Below, in pieces: positions 38,578-49,878 of a DNA stretch of 64,000 bases. Within the stretch, counting starts at the first letter, position 1. Each line of letters begins with the position of its first letter. Origin of the DNA: Acanthaster planci. Its lineage: Eukaryota > Echinodermata > Asteroidea > Valvatida > Acanthasteridae. Both the position numbers and the translations under genes were made by a program. The notes under the pieces are model-generated. The model was not told the origin of the DNA, searched no databases, and saw nothing but the letters and a program-made list of their open reading frames with translations. The DNA lies in contig NW_019091390.1 of the NCBI RefSeq assembly GCF_001949145.1, positions 62,001 through 126,000 of the forward strand, given 5' to 3'.

Positions 38578-41500
38578 TGCATGCACTAGTATCGTAGTAG
38601 AGATCAGTGGTACAGTGCCTGCACATAATCCCGGTCGCTGCAATATCGCAACTGGATAAGCGCGGTCGCAGGTTGTATTAAAATATCATGAATATCCAAT
38701 AGTTATCATTTGCACTAAAAATTTGGCGCTTTACTTTGAAATATGTTTTCTTTCTGTTGGAAGGGTTGGGTGGTGCGGAGCTAGCAGTACCTATAATCAT
38801 GGAGAAATTTCTCCATGCTATAATGCAGTTGGGGGACTTTCCCCCACGTTGCCCTTTCTTCAAATTTCAGTTTAAACAACTCTCTTTCAAATTAAAAGGG
38901 TGGTTGGACAGACACCTCTATAGACCAATGACCTAAGGGGAGCTTTTTGAGTAGCCGGAAAAGATGCACAGCAAATACATGTAAGGGGCGGATCCAGGAT
39001 TTTCCAGAGGTGGGAGGGCGTAAACTAAAGCAGTAACGGTAAACTGCCCGAATGGCATGGGGGTTCGGAGCCATTTTGTATTCTAGGCGTACTGTGGTGC
39101 AATTTCAGGCAGTACGACTCTTTTTCTTCTCCTTTCCTCTTTTTAAAATTTTTTTAAATTCATTTACTCATTCATTTGGTGAAAAACAGGGGTCGTGCGG
39201 CCCCCCCCCCATCCGCCCTTGCATGTATCATCTTCTGAAAGGTTTCAATGGCAGGCAAAAAAAATCTCATGTCTTTCTCAGTGTAACAACGCCAGGGCCG
39301 GAAAAATTGCAACTGGTGTGTATTTACGAGGCCTGAATTACCAAGGGCATCAACACAACGTACATGTACATGTACACACGTACACGTACATGTACATTAC
39401 AACATCTGTTTCATGGACTCAGCAATATCCTCCTCCATCTCCTTTTTTGTATACTTATTTGCAAAGAAGTTGGAAGGCGTTAAAATTTGGGTTCGGTCAA
39501 GTTTTCAAAATGAAATCTGACTCTAAATGTACATGACAGACATTGCTTTGGACCAATCTATGCTCATCACTGATTCTAAAAATAAGTTTACGCGATGAGC
39601 TAGCTCTGGCAGGCAACAACATACATTATTCATTTTTCTCCAACCACCCATGACGTACGTCTAAAAAATTATCATAAGCGAACGTCCCGGTTGTGAAATA
39701 CAGCATATTGAGGGTAACGCCGGTTGAAATTTCGTTGGTGATCGTGACGCCTGATCGTACAGCCATTGTTTTCCATCGCAAATACCACGATTACCAACGA
39801 ACTCTCATCACTGCGCCGGCCAGGGCGGCATAAGTGAGTGCGCAACAAAGTCTGCGGCTGGGCTGGCCAGTTAACTTGGGGAAAAACGTTCAGATACTGC
39901 TGGTCACCCTTAGTGACGTGGCATGAAAGGCTGGTGATTTGAAGACAATCAAATTAGATCGTAACACTTATCAATGTCGTAACTTACGGTTGATTGTCAC
40001 GGCAACTAAAATGTGGACCGCGGCAGGACAAAAATTGAAAAGCTATACCTTATTTGGTTTTAATCCTTTTCAGAGGATATTATGCCCCACCCTACCCGTC
40101 ACCAGAGAAACCATCAATGTACATGTACATTCATCCATTCCTAAAGTGAATCTGATGCCATTCCCGACTTTCACTGTACCCCCCGGCCACCAACTTAAAC
40201 ACTTACACAACCAAACTTTACAGTCACAGGTGTCAATCGTTATCATTCAGTGTCTGATATGTCAATTAAAGTCAAGGTCCTTTCCTTGTCGGAACTGCGA
40301 TACAAAATCTGCAGAAACGGAAATGTGTCATGTAGTATCGTCCACAAAAACCGGCGTTCACATTGTTCAGGCAAAAACAATGATGAGTGGCCGTGTAACT
40401 GGGAACGTTCTGATGTTGTACGCATTCAAGTTGCTTTTCAAGGGGACAATGAGCTACGGCTTACATTTTTGCTCATTTCAAAAGGGGCACAGGCATCTGG
40501 TGCAGAACAAGGATAGATCAAGAACCAGTTTCGGGGCGGCGACATTTGGGGGGGGAGACAAAGCCACGGCTACTTTTTGGTGCTTTTTCCAGCTTTCAGG
40601 AAGGGGAAGGAAATAAACCCAAAAGAATTTCGTTATTTTCAGCCCCCCCCCAAAAAAATGTGCTCTTTTTTCAGGGGGAGGTCCTTCCCCCATCCTTGAT
40701 CCACCCTTGGTCGGGAACATATCCTCCCTCAAAGTTTACCACTACCAGACACAGAGAACATACCTTATTTTTTAATTAACAAATGGTTTTCAACTAACAG
40801 CATTTTCATTGCATTTCAATTGACAGTTTGCTTCCAAAACTTCAGGTTTAGATAAAATCAAGAAGTGCTCCGGTTTCTGAATGGTAAGGATTTTTGTGCG
40901 GGGTGTAAGAAAAGGACAAAAACACATCTCATTGAAAAGCACATGGCACAAATTACCAGTTGTTGACTTCTTTTCATTTTCATCTTATGAACATAGATCT
41001 ATGAAACCACTACAAATCTTTCCTGAGAATCAAGGAATACAGCACATCATAGACTACGCAGGTTCAAAAAAGGAGACTTTTAAATGCAAGTGTATAATCA
41101 CCAATGAATTAAAACCGGAGACAAACTTCATCATAATGAGAACGAGCCGTCTGAGCTGGTTTGCCATGATTTAACACTCTATGCTGTGGCAGTTTACCCA
41201 TTCTTTTGACCCGAGCACATGAAGGTCAAATCCCCCAAACGTGTCAATGTTTTTAATTGCCATCATAAATAAGATGACGTATGCAGGAATATTATCATTC
41301 TTCCTAGCCTATACTTTGTTAAAAACCATCCTGTTAGAAGGATGTTGTCTTGCAGAAATAAAAAAGGAAAGTAAAATTTATCATGTTGGAAGGAAAACAC
41401 CACATCAACAATCTAATGACATCAGTAGTGGTGCTTCCTGGTCAAATGGATTTTACATTATTTTCCACTGGACGCATACAAATTTTAAGTCTGCCTGAAT

Positions 41501-41818
41501 AATTCTAAAAAATGTTTCTGCATTCTTAACCTGCATGTATACATACTTGTCTTCACATGCCTGACATACATACCAATTTCCACAAACATTTAGGCTAAAC
41601 TTTGTATCAAACTTAAAGCAAAGTATGAAATTTTTAATGTTAATAATATGAAACTTTTCCATCTCATCATTGCAATACTGGAAAAATATTAAATGAGGAA
41701 TTCAAATTTGGCAACTTTTAGTAATCAGCTTTGCAGCCATTCATAATAAAATTAACTGAAAATCATTCTTGTTACCTAATAGTCCTTATGACTTATACTG
41801 TTATAGGATACATGATGA
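38578..41818. other. Intergenic stretch between HOOK and SMIM15
   Basis: Contains TACATGTA microsatellites and G/C-run repeat debris (39180-39230 and 40540-40700). An open frame of 225 codons at 39939-40616 on + shows no domain, signal or family similarity and is probably chance. No gene is called. Confidence 0.4.
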
Positions 41819-43624
41819 TTTATTGAGCTTTCAGAGTTTAAATATCCACACAGACCTAATTCATCCTTGAAATCTTTCAGTGAAAGTCAGTTCACACTTG
41901 TCTGACAATGAAAGCAAAACCCTTACACTTTTACCCCTTAAATTTCTAGACACGCGTTCCTGTACGAGTAAAATCCACTCTACAAATATTGTATTGCCTC
42001 CATGAATTCACAAAGCTACACTTTCAACTTATTTCACGATAGGCTCACACCAGCGTCCGTCAACACCCATCAACATGACTGAAGCTTAATCATCACATTC
42101 AGTTTAATACATGTATTTCAAAATTGCCAAAATACGACGTGAAATGACGAGATGAGTTCAGTGCTAGGAGGCCAATTCAGCTGTGTTTAAAACATTAGCT
42201 AACACACTGGATTAATCTGGTAAAATCTGGCCATCGCTCTTAAAGATCAATCACATTGGTATTTCATAATTTCACTTTTTAAGGAATTTAGTTATACTAA
42301 AAACAATCTATTATATAAAAGCTAAATAAAGATTGCTACTGACGTCAAAAGAACGAGTTGAAGTCCTTCATATCAGACAAACTCAAAAGTCGTAAGGAGC
42401 ATCCATGTCACACTACAGCTCTGCAATTAAATGACCGTTTCATCCTTTTTGACTCAACGCACTCGCATGCATGAGTGCTGTGCTTGCTTACACCTAACTG
42501 TGAATTAAAAAGAGGTCGGAGAGTGAGAGTGACTTGGAATTGCTTTTACACCGACAATGTTGATCAACACCGGATTGCATGATAAAGTTGAACCATTCCA
42601 ATTTGAACCGGACTAATTTTAGGCATATAGCCTTGGTCATGTACCGAGAATTACATGAAACTTACTTTACCCATTTTTTCTCTGTTCCTGTGCTATAAAA
42701 CCCCCCTATTACAGCCATAAGGTCAAGAATACTCAGGGGAAACAAGAGCTGTATTATGACATCATCAAATTGTAAGATTTGTCTGCTGCCTTGATCGCAG
42801 CTTTTTTTTGCTCTGAGCATTCTCACAGTGGAACTGAACTCCCAAAAGACGATTTTTTTTATAAATGTGCCAAGAAGCTGCCATGTCACTCTTTGGGTAA
42901 TGACGACCACTTCACTGTTTAATAAGTCCATAAAAGCAGTGTGACTGATCTTTAATGTGAGGAATTTAACATTGTGAAGAATACTGAGAGGGGCCTGGGA
43001 GATATCGATTCTGATATTTTGCAGGGTGAGTCCACTTTGAGACTCCAGCTGGACCAAGAGAGGGCCCAATTTCTCAGCAACGAAGGCTCCTTTGATCAAA
43101 TTGAACTTCACTGATTCATAAACGAATATGAAATGCACGCATTACAGTCACATGGCTAAAAACAAAATAAACACTCCCAACCACTGTGGCTCTTTTCAAA
43201 CGAGGTGGACAGCGTCCCGTTTTGTTTGAGTATTCTCTATCGAGATGCCCAACAGTAGAATGAAAAACTCTGTAATACGTAAAAATCTTTGAGGATAAAA
43301 CTGCCATGTATGGAACACTATGTGTGTGAAATACATGTAGTGGATTTGCCTTGCACCAAAACTTCTGTAAGAAATTGTTGTCATTGCAACTTTTCGGGAC
43401 TAAGGTCATTCAAATTTTCAGTTCAATTTCTCAAGAGAATCAAGAAATTAATTCTCAGCTGAAACAGTTCCATCATGCAAAGGGGAACAGATCACGTTTT
43501 TGTGTGGGGAAAATGTTGGCCAACACTACTATGTCAAACAAGTAGATTTCAGTTTCAAAAAGAAAAAGGGATCAAAGATGGCACATACATGTAGCTTTGC
43601 CAGGTTAAAATAATCAACACTCGA
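41819..43624 (-). other. Probable SMIM15 3' UTR
   Basis: About 1.8 kb from the SMIM15 stop to the first minus-strand AATAAA (41819-41824). A 158-codon open frame at 42662-43138 on the same strand has no recognisable features and is treated as UTR. The extent is inferred from the signal only. Confidence 0.3.
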
Positions 43625-43924
43625 TCAATCAGTTTTCTTGGATGACCGTCCCCGGGCACGGGCAATGTTGGCCTCCCGTTTGGCTTTTCTCTTTTTCTCC
43701 TTCTCCCTCTTGTCAATGTCCTTCATCAAAATGTAGGACAAGATGGCGCTGACGATGAACAGCGGCGTCAGGCAGAGGAACACTGTATAGAGGAACCCGT
43801 AGGGGTCCTTGGCCACCCACAGAACGATGTTCTTCTCAAACCAGTACCTCCAGGTTCCGTCATCTTCACCAGGGAAGTCATCAATGCTTTTGGGCCCCAT
43901 TGGTTCATCGCCACCATCTGCCAT
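43625..43924 (-). CDS. SMIM15: Small integral membrane protein 15
   Basis: Ninety-nine-residue single-pass membrane protein with a single coding exon. The core [20 protein letters not shown], continuing through a membrane span (about residues 42-67) to a lysine/arginine-rich tail ([20 protein letters not shown]), matches the SMIM15 family, whose role is uncharacterised. The family's human member is about 74 residues. This one carries an extra acidic N-terminal stretch ([20 protein letters not shown]). The first ATG was chosen because it lies 27 bases after a clear 5' UTR splice acceptor (TTTTTTTGTCAG, exon begin 43951), and no upstream in-frame ATG exists in that exon. The 3' UTR probably runs left. 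An AATAAA on this strand lies near 41819-41824. Confidence 0.9.
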   Translation of the reverse strand: MADGGDEPMGPKSIDDFPGEDDGTWRYWFEKNIVLWVAKDPYGFLYTVFLCLTPLFIVSAILSYILMKDIDKREKEKKRKAKREANIARARGRSSKKTD

Positions 43925-44547
43925 GATTGTTTCCAGTTTCCAGGGTCTTTACTGACAAAAAAAGGTATGGAACATTGGATCAGGAATTTACACGTTCCCA
44001 AAAAGTCTCTCATAGGTTTTTACTTAACACGCTTATTCATACGTCCAATTTTAGTCCAAAGATGAAAATTTAAAATGCGCCAATAGCTTTATTTCTGTAA
44101 CATTTCTGCCTTACTTCTATTTGCATTACCTACTCACTCATACCTAAAACGTTTGTGTGTGAAAATACCCATTTCAAATGTTTTCAAATTGAAATGTAGG
44201 CTAACCTCAAACCACAGAGAATTCTTGTTTAGCCCAAATATTATGTTGCTCTTTAACTCATTTATACTACATTTTGAATGGTTGACGGTGTGTTGACGTT
44301 ACTATCATTCATGTGTTGACTGTGATTAGCAATAGTAGGAAAACCCTCAATGACTAGGCCTAACATTAGTCTAGAAGCAATTGCAGAATACCCCGCCACG
44401 CGAAAACAACCTCCTAAAAATCCATGGCTACGTAGTCAAGTGGAAGTTGTTCGACTTCCAGGTTATCCTTGCTGCGTCAAGCCTCAAGGTACGTGTTGTG
44501 TACAGTATTGCAGTCATTCTTGAAACGAGAAATTGAGAAATTTTTCT

Positions 44548-44730
44548 GGGGATGGCGGAAGAATCTTCGAAGTCCAATGTGGGTCCCAAGGAGCGGCTGC
44601 GCGGATACAAAGTGGGCCTTGTGCGTCCTGCAACACAAAGTGAATGGGGATGGCGGAAGAATTTTCTAAGTCCAATGTTGGTCCCGGGGAGTGGCTATGC
44701 AGATTACGGGGATACGAAGTGGGCCTTGTG
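44548..44730. repeat. Diverged tandem duplication upstream of SMIM15
   Basis: Copy one (44548-44623) and copy two (44646-44730) both begin GGGATGGCGGAAGAAT, share CCAATGT-GGTCCC and end GTGGGCCTTGTG. A third, more diverged trace is GCGGCTACGAGATGGG near 44760. The array lies in the divergent space between SMIM15 and HCCS and is followed by a strong donor-like GGTAAG|GTGAGT at about 44779, which could end a non-coding first exon. Confidence 0.75.
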
Positions 44731-46734
44731 GATTGGAAGTGTGACGCCATATCCGAGGATCCGCGGCTACGAGATGGGTAAGGTGAGTGGCGGGGTATTC
44801 TGCAATTGTACCTTAGTCTACACATGGTCTACACACACACACGCAACACGGGAACGTAGGCTAGGCGCGGCACACAAGTATAAGCACTGCGGGTCACGTG
44901 ACATAGTCATCATGCGAGGCCAAGGCCTTACTTCCGAGTTCAACATGTTCAAGTCAAAAAATTTTAGGAGCCAAACTGGTAAAAAAAAATCGAAAGTTTA
45001 CCTCACAGTAGGCTGGAGCTCTGTTTTGGTTGGTTTTCCTTCTCAAATCTACGCACTTGTAGTTGAAGAAACTTCAGCACAATGAATAAAATTATGGACT
45101 CCTATACTGGACGCTGCCATATTGTACAAGGATTTGTGGGTAATCTTAATCATTTATTTAGGAATAACCCCTGTGCATAAAAATATCTGTTTTCATAAGT
45201 TGTCTAGATTTTTATATTAACAAAAATTTGTTTTTATATAATTTTTCAAAAATATATGTATGTGTTTTAATTCGGAATAATACCTATGCGTTTTAATTAT
45301 TTCCTATACTTTTTCCTAACTGAAATTATGCTATGGCATTACAATTTACGTAATTGTTCTTCGCGTGCACGTAACGTGTGCGGACGTAACGCACGTTGGT
45401 GCGAATTACATCATGTATCGATAGGTTGAAGTAAACGCAGACGTCAGACTGTACCAAGTGGGAATTGTGTCGATTGAATTACCGGTATGTATGTTTCACT
45501 TCCTTCATATCCTTTGTAGGTCTATAAATTACAAGAAATGTGAACATGGTGTTCCTTGTGTTAAAACGAAAATTTTACATGGAACTCTGTCCGTTAAACT
45601 TCAATTAAAACCAGCACCATCTCACCACCTTCATGACCATGATGTCGATCTTACTTTTATCATTTCCTAAAGTACTGCGGTTCAATGGCACTGTATTTTG
45701 TGACTTTTTCAGAAATACTCTTAGAAATAGACGTTTTGTCATAACATCCAGATAAATAACTCACATTAATGCTAATTATGATTTATTTGGAAAGAATAAA
45801 AAATTCATGCCTCACTGTAACTTCAAATTTAAAACAAATTCAAAGAATTAAAATCGAAGAAAACAAAAAAGAGAGAGTGATAGGAAGTCAAGCTATTGCC
45901 AATAAAAGTGTTTTTTTTCCCTAAAACTGCATCACTAAACCAATGTAATTAATGCAAAAAATAATTCCTCATTCAAGTGGCAGATTTTTCAGAAGTAGGG
46001 CAGTACCGATGCCCTCTAAAATGACATTTGCAATGTACGTGCGCCAATTATGGTGACTTAGGTTTTACTACAGCCAATCCGACTCATTTGCAAATGATAG
46101 TGTTCCTGCTGCTTCGGTGACATCCAGTGTTCTTCATACTATTATTCCACAAAGGATTTTAGTCAAACATTCAACTACTGATATATTTAAGAACAAATTT
46201 TGGTCAAAATACACTAAGTGCGCAAATTATGGTAACTCGTGGATAAAGTCATCGAGTGTCACAAGCAGAGAGGCATGAACACTGACAAAAAATGAACATG
46301 CTAAAAGTGAAACGGGGAGTCGGATCTAAGTAATGCTAGGGTGAGAGTTCCATATAACACGGACATCACCAATTTTTCCATGCATTGGTTTATTAAGCCA
46401 TCAGTTATGACCTGAAAAGTCAAATTCAGCAGGGAAAATACATATGTTCTCACAGTCGGGACGACATCATTGAGTCTTGGTTCTTCTCTCTGATTGGTCA
46501 GCTGGTGGCTGTTCCATATTTCACACTTTGGACTCAAACGGATAACAGTAATGTTGTGGTCTATTGGGAAATCTAAATTATTGACTAAACTCTTTACCTT
46601 TATGTCAGATATGTCTTAAATTTCACTGGTTATGCACTGTATCTCCAACACTGTGCCAAAAAGGTGTCCGTTATTTTTATCATCTTGCCGCAAAAAATGA
46701 GGAAAACATGCATATCCATTTACAAAGTGAATGG
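44731..46734. other. Intergenic or first-intron DNA upstream of HCCS
   Basis: AT-rich, no exon recognised. HCCS must have a 5' exon somewhere left of 47044 because its start codon lies just after a splice acceptor. The donor-like site near 44779 is one candidate. Confidence 0.3.
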
Positions 46735-46929
46735 AGGTTGCCCCTTTGCCCAGACATGAGTGCAATGAATGGAACAACCTCCGACCAGGTCAATGGAAGG
46801 AATATTCTGGGTAAAAACCCACTGAATCAGGTAGGGACTGAAAACCCAATCCACATGTGGACCAAGTGGGATTCGAACCCGGACCGCAGAGGTGGAAGGC
46901 GAGGAATGAAACACTACGGCAACCGGTCC
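46735..46929 (-). mobile_element. tRNA-derived SINE
   Basis: On the minus strand, 46929-46859 is a 71-base tRNA-like head. Its 7-base ends GGACCGG and TTGGTCC pair (with G-T pairs), an A-box-like TTGCCGTAGTG follows, and a perfect B box GGTTCGAATCC is present. A non-tRNA body (CACATGTGGATTGGGTTTTC...) follows to about 46735. This is the architecture of a polymerase III-driven SINE. The 3' boundary is approximate, and no flanking duplication was identified. Confidence 0.75.
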
Positions 46930-47060
46930 ATTTTGACATGGTGACTACTGCTTTCAACCACTTGAGGAGACTTGGTTTATGTCAATCATCTTTATGCACT
47001 ACCAGTTGTTCCTGTTTTTTTGCTGTTATTTCTTCGGCGTCAGAAACCAATGAGACAAAC

Positions 47061-49693
47061 ATGGGCGGTGCTAGCTCAACAACAGTTCAGGCGTCAACGC
47101 TTGCCACCACCATCATACCGTCCAGTGCCACGTCAGCAGACAACGCCCCCACTGCCCCTCAGATTACCCCAACCACAGCATCAATGCCGAAAGAATGCCC
47201 TATGCACTCGGCTGCTAGCACAAAAGCCAACGGGATTGTCGTTACGAACATGGCTAAAAGTGGACAAATTCCAAGCGGGTGCCCCATGCACAAGAAGGAT
47301 GGGTCGACAGTGATTGCCTCTGGAGGCCAGATTAGTGAGTGTCCGATGGCAGGTGCTTCATCTGCTTTGCTGATGACAGACAGCAGAACTGATGACATAG
47401 ACCCACAGAATATGGTAAGTGACCATAACATAACTAACAACCAGTGGGCTATAAGTTACTACAACTTGAAGAGGGAGATATTCAGTATTTTAATCCATAG
47501 GCTGTTAATAGAATTAGTTGCAGCGTAAGTGTCTCAATTGCTGGAACCAAAATGGTGGCTGATGCATCAGTGCACATGGACAATTAGCACACAATAGCTG
47601 CATGCTGTACTGCATAATGAACAGCCATTTTGGTTCCAAAGTCTGCAGTTGACGCTTCTCTCTCTGTATACAGCTCTGTTTGGATCCATTGTACTGTTGC
47701 ATTGAGGAGAGATTCAAATCAAGCTTGTGTTGATTTTTCTCCTCACAATAATTCACTTCACACAGCACTGGTATATTTCAATCTCCTCTCAGTCTCCGGT
47801 AACTTTTCCCTTTGATACTCCATCCAGTCATACACGTTGAATTACAAACCAGCTAAATAGTTGAAGCAACAGCAGAATTAATAATGAAATACCCTTTAGA
47901 ATAGGCCTAGTGACTGGTGATTTAATCAGGCTTTGTTTAAATGCAAATGAACAGTTTCTGTGGAACTTTGAATTCATAGTGTCCACCTGGTCCCCATAGA
48001 TGAGACCGCATGTAAAGTATGACATCAAAGTATGACATCATCACTACATCGAACTATTTATCAAATGATGGACCAGATGAGGCCTTAAATGGGGCATGCC
48101 ATATTCACACCCCCCCCATCAAGCACCTGTACAAACCTAGCTTAGCCTTGCATATATGTCTCCTGATAGGGGTCCAAAAAGTTCCCCCACCTAAAACAAC
48201 GGCACAATGAAAGTAACCCCCTCTACTTGGTCTCAAGTTCAAATTATCACTGAATTGACATTTCCAGATTGTCTTAAAAATTAGGTCTACAAAGTTTGTT
48301 CTTCACCCCCCCCATCCCATCCAACAAGAAAAAAGAGTACAGAGCAATACAGTTTCCAACTGCCGACGCACGTTCATGCACATGTTGTTTTTGCCTGTCT
48401 TCTGACAGATGCCACCGCCCAACCAGAGACCAGCACCCGACCAGCCCTTCCCGCTGTCCACCAACCGGCAAGTCTCCAGCATCCCCCGCAGCAGCAAGGA
48501 GGGCGAAAATTGGGTGTACCCATCGGAGCAGATGTTCTGGAATGCCATGCTGCGGAAGGGTTGGCGCTGGCAGCCAGAGGACATCTCGCAGGGGGACATG
48601 CAGAACATCATCAGGATCCACAATGCCAACAACGAGCAGGCGTGGAAAGAGGTTCTCAAGTGGGAAGCCCTGCACGCCAAGTGAGTGCAAGGCACAGAGC
48701 TTTGTAGAGGCTTTGCGCGGTAGCCATCTTGCGGAGTGTTTCTTTTGTTCCACAGGGAAACCTTTGTGCGTGCCTTGTGGAACAAAAGTACTGGCCTGCA
48801 AGATGGCAGCCATGCAAACCGTGAATTAAGTTATATACCAAGTTCATGCCCTCATGCCAACATACATTGAAATACTCTTATTACAAGGTCCCCATGACTT
48901 TACAAATTACCTTTTTATAACAGGTACCTTGTGCTATCAGTAATGGAAAACAAGGAAATTCAAAGACTTGGGACCTAAAATGTCCTTGTTATAAAAATGA
49001 CATTGTATTAATAGTGTTCAACTACGTTGTTTTCCGCCACACACACCAATGGAATTTACCAAGTAAATAATCTCAGACACTGAATTTAGGAGGAATCCAG
49101 GGCAGTGTGCAGATTTAACGAGTATGATGAATGTGGCGAATAGATCCTATGTATTCATTTTCTTCTTTTGATCATAATAGCCTTTCTTGTTTTTGTACAA
49201 CTGTTGATTCTTTTACCCTTCCTTTGTTTGCAGAGAGTGTGGCAATCCCAAGTTGCTGAGCTTTGGAGGGAAGTACACCGACTTGTCACCTAGAGCAAAG
49301 TACAGAATGTGGCTGGGGTAAGTGAGCTAGAGGAAAAACTGTTCCTCTGTAGAGGCTCAGCCCTTTACAAAAAATTGTAGAAGATTTTGCATAAGACACC
49401 AGTGTGTACTTCTTGCAGGATATTTTCTGGTGACCTCAAAATGAGGCCGTAGTCATCCTTTTCTTGGCAGCTACGAACGGCCATTTGACCGTCATGACTG
49501 GATCATCGACCGGTGCGGCAAGAAGGTCCGTTACATCATCGACTACTACGACAGCGGCGTGGTGGACGCAGACACCTACAAGTTTGCCCTCTTGGATGTC
49601 AGGCCGGCACTGGACTCACCAGGAGCCCTGTGGGACAGAATGAAGGTGGCTTACTGGAGGTGGATGTATGACCGCAAAGATGAGGGAGTTTAA
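47061..49693 (+). CDS. HCCS: Holocytochrome c-type synthase
   Basis: Covalently attaches haem to the CXXCH cysteines of apocytochrome c (and c1) on the intermembrane-space face of the mitochondrial inner membrane. Exons are 47061-47414, 48409-48680, 49234-49317, 49471-49693. Phases agree and give 310 residues (268 in human). The N-terminal region has three Cys-Pro haem-regulatory-type motifs (ECPMH at C46, GCPMH at C74, ECPM at C94). The catalytic core follows: LMPPPNQ-type start of exon 2, [18 protein letters not shown], and the haem-ligand segment [15 protein letters not shown] with His189 equivalent to human His154. Later landmarks are [25 protein letters not shown] and [16 protein letters not shown]. 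The start ATG lies 17 bases after an acceptor, so the 5' UTR is spliced. The poly-A signal is at 49873. Confidence 0.95.
48721..48811. mobile_element. Fold-back element in HCCS intron 2
   Basis: The left arm (48721-48755, TAGCCATCTTGCGGAGTGTT...) and the reverse complement of the right arm (GGCTGCCATCTTGCAGGCCA...) both continue into CTTTTGTTCCACA, an imperfect inverted repeat. It begins 40 bases after the donor of HCCS exon 2. The right-arm sequence CTGGCCTGCAAGATGGCAGC recurs identically at about 1391-1420, so it is a dispersed family. Confidence 0.65.
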
Positions 49694-49872
49694 AGGGCAT
49701 TACGCTTTGTAAAATTGGAAGGTTTAAGTTATTTTGCATGCATTTTGGAGGGATATTTGTTTAAACTTTTTGCTGGACAAATTGGACTTTTAAATAGTTC
49801 ACTTTCATTCACATTTTTCATGAAATTACCCGAGTTAAAGTCAATGTGGGCTTGAGCCGAACACATGTATTG

Positions 49873-49878
49873 AATAAA
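49873..49878 (+). other. HCCS polyadenylation signal AATAAA
   Basis: AATAAA lies 180 bases after the HCCS stop codon, in AT-rich 3' UTR. Only the motif is seen. Confidence 0.55.

Noticed and set aside
39939-40616. 225-codon open frame on +
   Set aside because: Crosses TACATGTA microsatellite and poly-G repeat debris. No domain, no family resemblance and no splice or promoter context.
42662-43138. 158-codon open frame on -
   Set aside because: Lies in the probable SMIM15 3' UTR with AT-rich chance composition and nothing recognisable.
44552-45085. 177-codon open frame on + (MAEESSKSNVG...)
   Set aside because: Explained by the tandem duplication. The minus strand is also open, and there is no family resemblance.
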